DNA of 64,000 bases from Lasiosphaeris hirsuta (lineage: Eukaryota; Ascomycota; Sordariomycetes; Sordariales; Lasiosphaeriaceae), in the NCBI GenBank assembly GCA_030549175.1, contig JAUKUA010000001.1:1674001-1738000 (forward strand), given 5' to 3'. The notes beneath the pieces were generated by a model that was given only the letters and a program-made list of their open reading frames with translations, was not told where the DNA came from and made no database searches. The position numbers and the translations under genes were made by a program. The first letter of the stretch is position 1; each line of letters opens with the position of its first letter. Of this stretch, positions 23,195-37,198 are shown one piece after another.

Positions 23195-26100
23195 TCTACT
23201 TCGTAGTGTTGGCCGCTAGCAGAATTTGCCTTGATTTTACTGTTTGCTAGACCCATTGTGCCCTAAAATACCTAGGTCGGTACACTAGGGATGCCGAGAG
23301 GTTTGCCCAAAGTAGAAAAGCTTGTGGCTGCTTGCGTTTTGTCATCTGAACTTGCCGTCAAGGTCCACGTATTGATTTCCTGCAGGCTTCCCAGATGTTA
23401 GTGCCAGTGGCGATCAGATGAAACAATAGATCTCGAAGGTGCGCATCCGTTCCGCAGCCGTGTTGTAATGATGGCTTTCTTGAACGGGACTCGCTTCCCA
23501 TTCCTTGGTCCTATTCACGCATCATGCAAGATGCAAGCCGTCGTCACGGCAGGAGACTAGCGAACATGTGCAAATTGCATCCACCCCGCGGTGTTGGTCG
23601 TGATGTTGACAAAAGCAGACCAAGTCAGGGAGGGCAGGTACTTTGCATGTCAGAGCCCAGACAATGCCATATGCATTTAAGTCGTTCCACTCTGGCAGGG
23701 AGCTGAATCTGCACAACATCGCTGGTAAACTAGTAGTAATAGCGGTGCTTAGCTTGATCTCTTCAGGGAAGGTTTGCCCATGATGCGACAAAATCCGTGT
23801 AATCCTACCTTTTTCGTCACAACTACCATGATATCAACCAGATTCCTTGATATGATGCTTCAGATGCCACTCTCTTGGGAGGGAACCGGCAGGTCCCTGG
23901 GGGGAAGTGATCCGCAGCTTGGCAACCAAGTTGATCGACGGCTAGTGGTAAAGAGAAGAAAAAAAGAAAATAATTGGGAGGGGTGAAAAATGGAGAAGAG
24001 AGGCACACTAACAAAATAAAAAGCGAACACGGGGATTTGAGACTGGAGCAGGTCGAGGCGTTCGCGGCTGTGCTGCTAACACACAAGAAGGGCGCTAGAA
24101 TTGGGAAAAAGCAAGTGCAACGAAAACCCCGCAGCTGATCACCGAACGAGCCGTCGGTCTGGGGGCCCTTGTTGGCCGTCCTTGACTTGGATCCACCCTA
24201 ACGGACATCCATCGAGATGCGATGGAAGCGTGTGGTTTTACACTAGTGTATTTTCTTGGTGGTTGATGGCACGTTTTCTACTGCAGATCATTGCTTTTCT
24301 CTCGACTTGCAGACCTGCTGCGTGCGCGTGTGTGCCTTGTGCGCTCTCTTGTGGTTTCCTGTTATTGGAGCCCACGTGCATAACAGGTGGCAGATATGCT
24401 GATCTTTGCATCCGTCCATTAGCAGCACAGAAGTACACGGTGCCAGCTCGAGAGAGACCTTGCTCTTTCCAACGATACACAGCATAAAGTGACAATGTGT
24501 AGTTCAGTTGTACTTCGTACTTCTGTCGAGTCCTACAGCCCCCTCCCGAATACCAGAGCCTCGGATAACCCCTGACTCAGAATCGCATTGAGTTTTTCTG
24601 ATTGTGCTGATTTCGCTGATTTCGTGTCTCGTGAAGTGCCGCCCTCTTTGCTCGGAACCTTGATCCATGCAGTTGTGCCCACTGCGCTAACCCTGGTGAT
24701 CTGCGATGATCCTTGCCAACCCGCGCAAGCCACTGCACTGACGCCCTCCTCCCGGAAACATCTCGTTTTAGACGTCAAGAGCATGAACAAACAATTTCGA
24801 GGCCACGAGGAACAGTGCACGGCAATCTAGGCGGTATTTCCGACAAAATACCACAATGGTAGCGTCAAAGCGAAGAAAAGGACACCGCATTACATTTTCT
24901 AGGACGTCCTAAAGGGAGATAAATGTAATTACCAGGAGACGAGCATCGAGGGTGAAGAGAGGATCACAAATTCTCTACTTACTAGTACGTCATGCCCACA
25001 CCCCCCTAGGAAGAGCCAACAACAGCTACTGCTACCCACCACACCTTGCGCTTGTGGACCCAAGGGACCCAAGAGGGAAGTTCCTAGTCGACGATCCACC
25101 GCTCCTCCCACCGCGTTCCTAAACAGTTTCCATGAGACAAAATCTTCTTCCCGAGAATGGATCTCGATGCAAAGTGCAAGGCACTCCCTAGCAATGGTCG
25201 CCGACACGTATACAATTCTGGGCTGTGCAGCAAATAGTTCGTAGATCATGCGTGGAAATTTGGCCTAGGGTCCGTGTGTCTTGTTTTCTCGAATTGTTCG
25301 ACATGAGAACCCCGACGTAGCTGGAGGAGGTTGGGCCCATTCCATTACTGAAATCGCCGAACCCAAAGGTGGGGGCGGAAAGCTGTTGCTGTCAGGTTCT
25401 GGTTCAGGTCGCCTTTGGTTGATGGATCTCTGGCATCTGAGTGGCCTAGGACGCAAAGCGCCCTACAACCGGCGTCCCGGGCAGAGGGTGTCATCTGCTT
25501 GTTCGGCCATTTGTTTGGCTCGGCGAGCTGCGTACTGTCGGAGACTGTGTAACGCGGCTAAGAGCCGTCCCAATCCCATACTTCATTCAGACTCGCTCAC
25601 AGCATCTTTGCCACAATGAGCCACCGTTTTCCTTTCACTGCATTGGAGAGGAGAACAAATCATGCTTCAACTTCATGTCATTCTCAACAACTTTTCTAAC
25701 CCAGCCTGTTTTGGTTGTGGGGTTGGTGTCCCACACCTCTTTCTTGCCCCCGCTCCCTAAAGTTGTACAATCGCCCAGTGGGGCGGTCCCTTTCTATATA
25801 CAATAGCTGTTTCGAAAAACAGAGTGGGAAACCCAGTATACCGCCGTCTCAGATATCGCTCTCCCCTTTCGTGCCTTGAAAACACGCCCAAAAAAATCTG
25901 CCCTTGTAAATGCTAAACAACCCAACTCCCATTTCGACGCCGTTGAGAGGACCCATCTCGAAGGATTCCCCGCCCATCCAGCCCCCTTGCTGCCCTCGTA
26001 TCCCGGAAAGTTCGTTTCCCCTTGCCGCAGTGCGCGTCACTCGACAAGTTTGTAACAAAAAAAAAACATTTGTTGTGTCTCTTCTCAACCCGTGTACGCC

Positions 26101-26364
26101 ACCCGAAAACAGTTGATGATGCGCCGTCGTACAATATGATCGTTGACCCGTCCCGCCCTGCCATACTTTTGTGCCGCGAACAGCCGACCCGCCCCTGACC
26201 GATTATGAATACCGTGTGATGTTGATGTCGATGACGTTGTGTCCGTGTTGGCCTTGCTGCGTACCAGGCGCATGGGACAAGAATTAAGAATTTGCGAAGA
26301 ATGAAGGTAACGTTTTGCTCAACAAAGGAAATGTAAGGTGAAAAAGAAGGCGAGGTTGTGTTGA

Positions 26365-27380
26365 TCAAGAAACCAGCGCTGACCCGCTGCTGCTGCTTTC
26401 AAAGTTGTGGCAACCCCGCTCGTGACGCTTCATGTTGCTCCGGACGCTGAAGGCCTTTCCACACCCTGGGTGTGGGCACTTGAACGGCTTCTCGCCCGTG
26501 TGTGAGTGGCTGTGGATCCGCAGTGAACTAGGCCGGGAGAATGCCTTGTTGCAGGTTTGGCAGATGTAGCGGTCTTGGGACTGGGGGAATGAGGATGCCG
26601 ATGAAGGGGCAATGTAGTGGTGGTGTTGCCACGGGTTCGCTCCCGAAGACGGGGCAAGAGCTACCGATACTGGCATCGGGGGAAAAGCCTGTGATGCCGG
26701 TTAGAAAGACACGTCGCTGAAGGAGAGGGCGGCAGGCGTAAACATACCTGAGGAAGGGGTCTTTGGTAGTACAACCCCTGCATCTGGGGCTGTGGAGGAG
26801 GAGTCGGCTGCATGGGAGGATAGTACGACGCCATCGCGGGCTGGCTCATGTAGGTCGGGGCAGTAAACTGTTGTTGATATGCCGAAGCCTGAACGTGGTG
26901 GACTCGGGGGACGGTAGCCATGTGCCGGGCATCGGCTTCCATATGGCTCAGAGGCGGCGTAGTCTCGAAATAGTAGTTCGAGGTGCTCGATAGCTGGCTG
27001 ACAGACTTTGTCGACGGCGAGTTGTACCCCTCAAATGAAGCGTCTGACGACATGGGCGGGCTTGGCGGCAGTGCTGCCCTCATCACGGCAGGATTTCCAT
27101 AGTGTGATGAGTTTGGCCGGGTGTCTGGCTTTGATGATTGTGCTGGGCACGTCGTTAGCATCCAAAACGCTGGTGACTCCCCGGAAGGGCATGGCGTCGT
27201 ACATTGTTGTGATTGAGGAGAAGTCTCCGAGGTGGGTGACCCTTGATCCGCCAACCCAAGCAAGTTCGAGATCGAGGGCAATGAGCACTTGGTCTCGTCC
27301 ATCGGCGGCGAGGGTGGTGGCACGTAGCCATAGTGGATATTTTGTTGCGGGGCGTAGTGTGATATCATTGTGGCCGCCAT
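26365..27380 (-). CDS. C2H2 zinc-finger transcription factor (MtfA-like)
   Basis: A nuclear DNA-binding regulator of 318 residues. Exons are 27380-26748 and 26688-26365 (intron 59 bp, donor GTATGT, phase 0). The start is the ATG at 27380 (MAATMISHYAPQ). The N-terminal 200 residues are Pro/Ser/Gln/Tyr-rich with a short LPSISNLLGLAD motif, as in several fungal developmental regulators. Two C-terminal fingers follow. Finger 1 is CQTCNKAFSRPSSLRIHSHSH (about 254-274), then the linker TGEKPF, then finger 2 with CPHPGCGKAFSVRSNMKRH (about 282-300) and CH after it. The finger pair closely resembles the Aspergillus MtfA-type regulators of secondary metabolism and development, so orthology is plausible but unproved. 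It stands alone, with 6.8 kb of gene-free DNA downstream and 12.7 kb upstream, which suggests complex regulation. Confidence 0.82.
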
Positions 27381-30300
27381 CTTTGCTTCTTGCTTCTCTG
27401 CTGGATTATTGTAATACCGTTTCGTCGATTAGTTGGTAAATCGCTGCGTTGTGGATTGCGTATTAGGATGGAGAAGAGTATTAGATGAGCGATGGCAAGT
27501 GGGTTTGATTATTATACCGAGGACCAGCTGGATAATGATGATGTTGTTCCTTGATTTTAGACACCGAGATTTCTGAGCTGTGCAATCCAGTGGGAGGTGG
27601 GGGGGCGACTAGCTTATGTATGCAAAGAAGGAAGGTTGTTGACGTTCGGAGGGAGAGGGCAAGGGTGTCTTGTACCATCAAGATCTCCCGAAGTACATGG
27701 AGACTGTGTGGATGATCCAGTGTCAATCCACGAGTTGATCCCCGGACCAAGGCGGCCAGTAGGTTATCAGAACGCTGGGTGGGTCTGACCGGCTGCCTTT
27801 GGGTGCTGTGCCAGGCCAGGGATCAGGGCCAAAGGCCAAGGGAGGGGGGTGTTGATCAGAGGTACCCCCTCGTCGATACCAAGTACATATAGCGCCTCCT
27901 ATTATATGGGGCTCCGACTCCGGGTGCGTCGGGGGGCGCCCTGATTGATGCTGCTGGTGCTTCCCTGAGCCCATCTTCCAGTAAACACGGGGGGTGGCAT
28001 GGGTTGAGGGCGCAAGTGCCAGCCGGGAGCACATACACACGCAACAGTACAGTACGTATCAGGTCCCCTGCTACGGGCAGAAATCGAGGGGTCCCGAATG
28101 CGGTCAGTTATGATTGCCATTGATCTCCAGAGGCCAAACGTTTGAGATTCATGCCCTGTCGGTGGGCAGGTGCTGCTGTCGTTGCCAGACCGCCAGTGCC
28201 GGTGTTCTGGCCGCTGCCCTACGGATACGCAGTCTCACAGTCTCGCGGTTGCACAGTGGAGGCAGACTTTCCTAGAGTACGAAGTACCTCTCCGTAGTGC
28301 ACTACTGCTCGCGTCCCGAGACCAAGACAACCAAGACAAGAGACGGAAAGCGGTGCACACGTTTCTGTGGCGCACCTCCACGCCCGCGCTAGCGCAAAAA
28401 AAGGGCGAGATTTTCTCCCTGCTATTTTCCTTGGGCTCATGCGGATGCCACGGGCCACTTGCCTCGAAGAGGATGTTCTGCCGTGTCGCCTAAGAGTTGG
28501 TCTGTGTGCGCTGTGTGCGCTGCCTGTCACTGACGCTTTGGGCGTGGGTGTTTGGGGACAGGGAAACCCCTGAGCGCGGACAGGCACACTTGAGACGAGC
28601 AGCGACTCCGATTTTCTCCCATGCCTGATGGCGGGTGAGCCCACCAGTGCCTTGGTCAATGCGGGACCCTGGCAAGCCTGGTCTCCCCTTGACTTGTGCT
28701 GTGACCGGATTCTCGAGCTGATCTTATGCCGTTCATCGTGCCGTCTTGTCAACCTGCCATCTCGAAACAAGTGCTCTATTTTTTAAGGTTGAGATGCCTT
28801 GTGTTGTTGTTCCAGAACTTTTCTGATCTGTCGGGCCCATGGCGTAGATTGCCCCCTCCCTTCCGTCATACTGGAGATCATCGCCACGCCTCTGCTGAGA
28901 TGCCGCCTTGTCGTGCCATAGCAATTGTTCCGGATGTGCTACAGGGAGAACAGGCAAGACTTCATGCCTTGGTCAGTTTTTGGAATTAATTGCCCACGCA
29001 GAGCAAAGGAGGGCTTCTACGGTGCGCACGTGAGGACGCCACCGCCGCTCTCCGCCTGCGGACTGGGCTTTTCTGGTTGTATGGTTCTGTGGCCCCGTGA
29101 GCGCTGCAGGGGCTGTTTAAGAGCTTGGGGCGTTTGGGGCAGGTTGGCAACCGTGATCGATGATGCCCTTCCTAGGCCTGGCAGATCTCTGCTCGGGCTG
29201 GTGGCCGCCGTGAGGCGGCGCGGCGAGGATGCACGAATCTAGACAATTAATTGGTGATCTCGTTTCGAGGATGGCGTCCCCACGTCGATACCACCGTTGT
29301 GGTCGGTTAATGGTAGCAAGCAGGCTGGTTGTCAATTACGGCAGCTGTGGCCCTCATGACACGCATCGAGGCTTGCTCTCTTTCTGCGTGCGCCCACCAT
29401 CTGATCGCACTTGATCGCATCCGCCGCTTGGTGGTGCTTTGCGGCAGCCAAGCCCAGGCCAAGTCCAGGCGGAGGGGAAACAGTATGGTCTCTTGGGCGA
29501 GCCACAAGTTGCACGCTTCAAGTTTGTTTCCTAAGAAACGGTCGGGGGATTCCCAGAAACAAAGGCTAATCTCGAATGATCGTCCGTACCTGGGGGAAAG
29601 TTTTGGCATCTCTTGTGGCTTGTCGTGCTTGTCCGGGGGAGCACTGAGATTGACATGGGGCTTCAGGGGTCCGTGATCGTCAACCGAAGCGAGTCCTTGT
29701 TGACCGGGGTTGGGACGGAAGGACGAGCAGCCTGTCTGGCAACTGTGTCTAGCATGCGGCAGGGGCCACCAAAGGGGATCTCTGAGATGATGCTTGTGCG
29801 ACTCTGGGACACCTGGGACGCTTGGAACGCTTTGGGCTCTTGAGAGCACAAGCCGGAATGGTAATGCTGCCCCAACATCGTGCCACAGGCGTGCCACACC
29901 CGCGGTTCGCCGCACGGCGACCAGGACGACCTGTTGCAAGGCATGATGATGGGTTGGTGTTCCGAGAGGACTGCTGTCAGGTCGGCACTGGCGTTAAAAC
30001 ACTGAGCTGTCGCCGCAGTGTGTGCATGCTGCAATACACCAGACGGCACCCAGCGTGGAAGATGCCCAGACTTGGGACGATTCCACCCTGATAGGAGGCT
30101 CGCTGGCAGCTGCAAGCTCCGATCTGATCGGGCCACCCTGCGACCAGACGGCTCCTGTCATCCTAACTTAAGACTCAGGCTGCACTGCAGTGCACTGCCC
30201 GCCGACTACCCACTGCCCACACAACGCTATGGTAATCTGATGTTTCCTGGTGTTTTCGCCTTCTGGGCGTCTTCCAGTTCCGTGCTCGAGCGTCCGGCGC

Positions 30301-31280
30301 TGTGCTATCCGGGGATCCCAGTGATGTTGCTGATGGCAGCATGGTGGCACCAGGGTAGTATTACTGGTTTGAGTTCTGCGTCGATGTCGACACAAGCTCG
30401 CTGCGCTGGTTTTGGGCGGTTTGACGGGCGCTGAGATTGTGGGTTTTGGCGCTCTCGCACTTTCATTCCGCACAACTCGAGCCGAAGCGCACTACCGCCC
30501 AGCCCCGTGGTAAGAACGCCACATTGCACCGTCGAGCTCTATCCCGCCTCACCTTCCTTCCCGGGCCATGAAAGGAACGTTGGCGCCGCACTCCTACCAC
30601 CCACCTCGGTCCGGTCAGCTTAAGCTCAGGCCATGCCACTGGCACTGAGCAAGAGCCTTACACCTGCTACGGCGGTGCCCACGGGAGATTACCAGATAAC
30701 GAAACTCGTTTTCATGATTATCAGATTGATGTCAAGTCCACACTGGCATAACGAGTAACTGCGATATTGGAGAAAAAGACAAAACAAGAATTCAATGTTT
30801 GGAGGCCAGGTCCACCTCGGCGTCAACTCGCTTTTCAATGTGTGCCGGGAGAACAAGTGAGCTTCAAAAGCCGAAACCCGACATCCAGAGGGTCCCGGAT
30901 GGAGCCGGGACCCATACCGACGCGTCCGCTATGCCCGCTGATCTTCCATGGCCAAGTGCCGCGAATGACTCGCTCAAGGGCCCGCAAACGGCCGCTAAGG
31001 CAGACCTTGTGCTCCCTGTATCTGAGACTTTTAGGGCCACTCTTGCCGCTCGAAGCCCGCTAGAAAACAAGAAAAGTCGCCCGTTTACAATTTCGTGAAC
31101 CTACGGAGTACCTCATGAAGGTACAGGCCAATATTTTCTGCGCAACATGCTAACTTTAGTGTACTTGGTTTCCGTTCATTCTTTTGTCTTCTTACAGGCA
31201 GACCTACTCAATGGCATTGAGTGCGACCAGTACCTACAATAACACACCACAAATTTATTTTATATTTTTCCCAAAAATAA

Positions 31281-31300
31281 AAAATAAAATAAAATAAAAT
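31281..31300. repeat. (AAAAT)4 microsatellite
   Basis: Four AAAAT units within a longer A/T-rich stretch (about 31250-31310). Confidence 0.8.
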
Positions 31301-34300
31301 GACAAAAATGAAACCCCCGCTAGCCTTTCCAGCCACTCGAGACAGTCCATCAGTGACCTGGTCGTGCCCAGGTGACGAATGTGTGTGGCTTGACTCTCGT
31401 TCTCACGCCAATCATCAAGCTGAACTACCCCATTTTTAATGAGATGATTGGGAAAGGGGAAACAGCTGCAGCTTCCTCCCTCCACAGCATTTTGGGCTTT
31501 AGAATCCGGACAGCAAAATGAAAATCGAAAATCGAAATGATATCACCGCCTCCAATATGCGGTCTTTCTGTTCGAGACTGTACATGTCTGGTGTACCCCA
31601 CTTCGACGCCCATGTACCCGTTCGTCGAGAAAGCCGCGTGCAAGCCACCCGCAACGAAAAGATGGGACACCCTCATCAACAACCGCCCCAGTTCTTTGGA
31701 CCTCGAGGGCGATCATTGCTCACTGTCAATATGCCCAATAAACTAATCTGTGTTCCTACAGTGCACCATCGTGTACTGACACCCCGCGTCCGCCGCGCTC
31801 CTTGTGCGGTTTTATGGCTGAAGATACAGGTCTCGTGTGGTGAGAAGCGGTGGTACTTCGGGCACTCTTTGATTGCCCGCCTATATCACGTCTGCTATAA
31901 CCGGGCAGGCTGCACCTCCCTCTCCGCGTCTGCCCCTCTGCCAGACGGGGGTCAGAGACGGGGGCCCAGCGCGCCATCGTCACACCGCGATCCCCTGCAA
32001 GAAATACCGGTTTCCCTAACGGATATTATCCGACTTGCGGGCGATCAACGTGGCGTCACCCTAGTGCCCTTCGCTTAGAGCTGAAGGCAGCGGCAGCGTT
32101 GCATTCCCGCTTTGAGAATGGCTGAGGATCGTCGAGCGTTTTCGACTTTTTCGTTCAAGCTGGGTCTCGGGAAATATGGCACCCTTACCCAGCTTCCTCT
32201 TTCGGCCATGAGACGTCCGCTCAAGTCGTCATGGCGGCACCCAGCGCGGCACCTTGGGATCGTTACAGCGTCCAACCGGCCCTCCATCCCCCAGGACCGA
32301 AGGACTGGCAGTGAGAGGTTGTCAATTAATCTTCTATCTGCATTGGGGGTGGTAGCCAACCTGGAAAGCAGCGATAGGCGTTTCCAAGCCTGGACGAGTC
32401 TGCGTCAACGACTACTACTACCTCACCGCAACTTGACGTAACGGCAAGCAGTCTCGCTCGACTCCCGAGCCAACAAATCCCCCCCCCTTCCGACGCTGAG
32501 TCCAAGAAGAGAACTCTTACCTTAGATCTGACGACTGGTTTGGTCGTTGAGGCCAAGCACTGATCGCATTGATGAAACCATCGCCCAAGAGTTACGGAAA
32601 ACAACCGGCGGCCATGCCATGATGTTTGTCACCCCAGCATGAGCAGAGCAGCCAGGCCATGTCATGCCACACCAAAACCTCCCCCGCCCGCTTTCTGTGC
32701 CCTCTGCTTCGAACGCCCCAATCCCGTCTCCTCTGCTGAACGGCCACATGACACATGGCAGGTTGCTAGAAGGTCCAATTGGTTACCCAAAGCCATGCCG
32801 AACCAGCTAATTCTGCGCGACGGGCACTTCCATCACAGATCGGTCGGCCATTACGACGTGCCAAGGGGTTCTAGGTCCGCTCGCTGCTCAGAGTCCACAT
32901 GTCGCTCGAACTTCCATCGTTCGCCAGAAGAGTTCACCATGGAGGGTGGAGGAGGGTGTCAGCGATGGGGTTGATCCCGATGATGGGTTGCGGCGCAGCA
33001 TGCTATCATCCCAGCTGGCTGGCTGGCAGAAGGATGCCCAATGTAGGAATGCAACCTCATTTATATTAACTATACCACTGGAATGCCCTCCTCCCAGGTG
33101 TCCTGCCAAAGCGGAATAGGGTTTGAGGGATCTGTCGATCAACACAGGGGGGATCTACCCGGCCCGGGAGATTTCCCTTGGTCCACGCCGCGCGCTGGCC
33201 ACAGCATCTACCTTTCGTCGTGTTGAAGCTTCCACAGGCTACCAAACACAAAGCTGCCGCCGAGTCACCTACCAGTAACCCTGTCGGGTCAGGCCTGCAA
33301 CAACTAAGAAATATGATGTGTACAAGTGAACGGAGTGTCTATTGTTATTCATACACCCTGCGTATGGTAAAATGGGCCACATCAACGTCGCTTCTTCTGA
33401 GCCCACCTCAGTTTTCGGAACAGCTGTTTTGTCAAAGAAGAAAAGTAGATGGAACGGTTTTCAGAAGCCTTTAGGTGTTCATGACCCTATAGCTCGGCAG
33501 ATGCAGGGGGGGCACTTGAAGCGAACGATTACCGCCAACCTCTTTCACCAGTCTTTGCCCCCACATTCTGGCACACGTCGTCATCAGTCCGCCGTGCTGC
33601 TCGTGTGAGTCCGGACCACTTCCTCGTCGTAAGTTCGGGTGCTCATCAAGGCAGAAGAAGCCCGTTCACTACCTCCAATTATGTTGGAATACAAAGCTAT
33701 ACATTCAAATGAAATGAGAACTTGAGCATGCCAAGTATCATAGCTTCCCCAGACCATGCACGTCTTGTCATATTGACCTTACCATCCCGACTTCTCACAG
33801 CGATCAACCTGGGGATCCCATGCTGTCCAGGCGCAGATGCTAGAGGGGCTCACGACCAAGTACACCTCGCCGCTGGACTTTGTCTCGTCTCGTTGCCTAC
33901 CCAATTGCCTACATCGCGTCCTTCTCATATATTGCCCCCCTCTGCATTCTGGCTTCAAGTATGATTCGGATTGCATGCGTGCTGGATTACTTATCTCAGG
34001 GCAAAAAGCAGCGGCTGATCGGCCACGGCTTTGGCATTCCTGAGCTTCCTACTCAAGCCCCCCCCCGATGCAGCCACTCACCATTATGGCATGAGGGGTG
34101 GCCTTCACAGATAGCGAGCAGACTCCAAATTCCCGATGGCGTTCACCCTCTCGAAGGAAACGTGGGTTGGTCTTGCCTCTCACGTTTTGCCAGTCAGTTG
34201 ACAAGACCAGTTGAACGGCCCAGTAGCGGTGGCTTGTTCGAGACCCGCGCGTCCAGACGACGAGAACCGTTAGGCCAGCGTCAAAGACGTTTGCGCTAGA

Positions 34301-37182
34301 TAACGCCACTGCGACTTCAAAGACGGCTTGCTACCCAAAACGGAAAAGCTCACTGGGTAAAATCTCGGGCGACCGAGCAACGAATTTGGCTTGATAGCCT
34401 AGCCGCCTAGGCCTAGCGTTATTCTTGCTTCTGGCCTAAACACTGACGGCATCTGTGGGCCTCCTCGAACCTATTGCAACGGCTATTGCAACGTCGGGTG
34501 CTTCTCTTTGCCTTTCAATCCCGTGTTGACAAGCCCAGATGCAAATTACAATTCGTATATCTTGCCATGAGAATATGGCACCGTTGTGGGAAGAATGAGA
34601 TACCAGCCGTTGACGCTACCGCGGGTGCCTGGATATGTAATGCTCGCGACCTCAGATACTTGATCGCGACATCCGTCTCGCGATAATGTCGTCCAGATCG
34701 CTAGCCCGACAAGTGATACAACGCCACGGCGGAATGGAGGACCACGCCCCACGGTGTCTTGGTATGCTCAGGCGCGCGACAAATCTTGACCGGCCTCGGT
34801 GTGGTCTTGGTCCCCTTCCTGCGTTAACACTGTGTTGGGACCCCTCACATGTGCACCGCGGGCTGGAAAGGCCGTCAGCACTTTCCCTTTTCAACACTCG
34901 ATAAGGCTAGCGGGTAACCTTCGAATCCTCCCGGTAGATGGCCTGGGATCTGGTTGGGCGATGTTTGTGAACTTGGAACCGTCTGCTTGGCTCCCGTTCG
35001 TCATCGGCCCTTCATCGAACTGGGTTTAAGGCGGGGGGGACGAGATGAGGATATTGTGACTCTGCAACCATTGCTGGGGCTGGCTCGCGGACCATAATAG
35101 GATGCAAGGCCGTTAGCGCGTTTTCTGAGGGGATGTGGTGCTTAGTGCCGACCTTGTCACGCCTTGGCTTATATTACAAGTCTATTATATATTGTGGCTG
35201 GAGTCGAACTGTCGATATTACCACCCTGCGATCTCTTTCATTGAGATTGGACTTTTTGTCACAACCTGGTAACCCCTGGTAACCCGATTCAGTTTAGGAC
35301 TCAGGACGTACCGGAATCTTGGATCTCTCTTCTTTGCTATGGGATCGGCTCTCGCAGTGTTTGTGGCAGTTCGAAACCGAGTACGCGGACGCCGTATCAA
35401 CCTGATGACAGGGCTACCACATCACCCTCACAAGGCGGATTCTGGACAGGGTCTGGACCCCGGAAACATGCGTTTTTAAGCCCGTCTTTTGGTTGTCACA
35501 AGCCACCCAGACTTTCGGCTCCAAATATTACTTGTGATGACATTCAACGCAACCCTGTCATCAAATAAGTCTCGAGAATGCGAGGCATGCTCCCAGAATT
35601 TTGCCCTCTACGTCGACACCCCCGTTGTCATTCTCGTGTCGAACTGTGGTTTCTCTTCAGCCTTCATCGCGAGCTCGAGGCTTACAAAGTGCCAAGTAAC
35701 ATGTTATACATCCCCCTGTCCGACAAAACCTTCCCAAACTGAGCCGCCGCGGTGGAAGGAAGCCAGAAACCATGGGTCTATATTTTGATAGTTGTCCCTC
35801 GCCCTAGGGACGCCCATCTCGATTCAGTGCCGAGTGGTGTGAGGCTGCAACATGTTTCCAGTAACAAAACGACTGGTTGGGTTTCGATTTTACCGCAACC
35901 TCCATACACACTTCTAGGAGCTGTCTCGACAACATCCTTGCATCAGACGGCAGTCGTACAGACAGCCAACCCACAAATGCATCGATACCGAAAAGTCCGT
36001 GCAACACACCATGCCGTATCACATCAGAGGTGGAATCGCTTATGAAGCCACGCAGAGACTCGATAGATCGTGCTGCAAATCCCGCATCCACAAGCCAGTG
36101 ACAAGTTGCTCCTCTTTCGGAGTCACCCACGGGCTTGACGGATGTCACTTGCGTCTCGATTTCCAGCTAGCAACGCCAACATGCCTTCTGACCACTGCAA
36201 ACCCTGCGATCGAGCACATCGGCCTGGCACTTAGGCAAGGCCCGCAGATCCATCTCACTGGCCGCAGCAGCGTGCCAGACCAGACAGCGCCCCTCTCCAT
36301 GGCGGTCATCTGGGAGTTGAAGAGCAGTTCGCTGGGTCACGGATGTATTTGGCTGTGTCTGTACAGCTGCAGTGTCTTCTGTTCAGTAGAAGCTCTTTGG
36401 GAGCACAAATAAAGCCAGGTCCTGGATAATACTACTACGAACTCGCAGTGCTTATTCCAGTCCCACGGCTCGCCCGTCAGAATTCCAAAAAGAGCAAGAA
36501 AGGGCTTCCCAATCCTCCGGGGAAAAAGATGGTGGTGGGGTGGGTGGGAGCCGGCTTAAATCCAACTTGCGTCCGAAGCCCCAATCCTCGAACCTACCAC
36601 CCGAAGCGATTAATACATCATCAGGTTACAGCCAAGAGCTGCTGCCGGTGGCCATGACCATCGCCGTGCTTTGGAAGGCGGCAGAGAGTCAATAGTTGTG
36701 ACACGAGCTCCAGCAGCGCCGCAATGAACGGAATAGGTACGACGATCTCTTCGCGCCAGGATTAGTTTTCCTGGATATCTCCTTTGTTGCTGTCAATACC
36801 CATCGGCTGCCGACCAGCCTGGCCGAAGCAGCAGTTGCATTTGACGCTGCGTGACCTTCCGAAGCGGGTGGTTGTCAGCCAGCCGGCCAGCTTTCAACCA
36901 GTCAGCCAGAAGGCGGAGTGGATTGGGTCGACCGCAATGTCGTATCGTTGCTTCTCTGCTTTCCTCCCACTTCCTTTTTTTGCCACATACTCGTCCCACT
37001 TCCGCAGTCCTCGATGGGGCAAACCCGGTTCGGGTAGAAAATCTGCCCCCCAGAAAAAGCAAAGACGATGCTTTTGAGGGGCGACAAACAACCCTGGTAG
37101 TAGTGTAGAAGAGCAAAACTGTGTTCCATCAGGCACCAGGACCACAGAAGGAGACGAATATTGTCTGGGGGAATGGGGGAAA

Positions 37183-37198
37183 GGGGGGGGGGGGGGGG
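37183..37198. repeat. G16 homopolymer tract
   Basis: Sixteen consecutive G preceded by shorter G runs. The combination could form a G-quadruplex. Confidence 0.9.

Larger units (their letters stand above)
19547..26364. other. 6.8-kb stretch without recognisable genes, 3' of the C2H2 factor
   Basis: Read on both strands, no exon chain with family resemblance was found. It holds an A19 tract (21045-21063), G-rich tracts near 21325-21350, a perfect 20-bp palindrome (22158-22177) and a C16 tract (23179-23194). Part of it must be the 3' untranslated region of the C2H2 gene. No transposon open frames or long terminal repeats were seen. Confidence 0.5.

Noticed and set aside
29307..29939. 210-codon minus-strand frame in the gene-poor region
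   Set aside because: Mixed composition with many Trp and His, no recognisable domain, and no likely promoter.
31518..32078. 186-codon plus-strand frame in the gene-poor region
   Set aside because: No domain, signal or repeated pattern; a chance frame of this length is expected in moderately GC-rich DNA.
33880..34299. Frame with a hydrophobic start in the gene-poor region, looked at as a decayed transporter
   Set aside because: Only one hydrophobic segment is seen, the rest is not protein-like, and no family could be named.
35180..35255. Possible minus-strand tRNA because of a GTTCGACTCC box B-like word
   Set aside because: The flanking bases do not form a T stem and no D arm or anticodon arm can be drawn.
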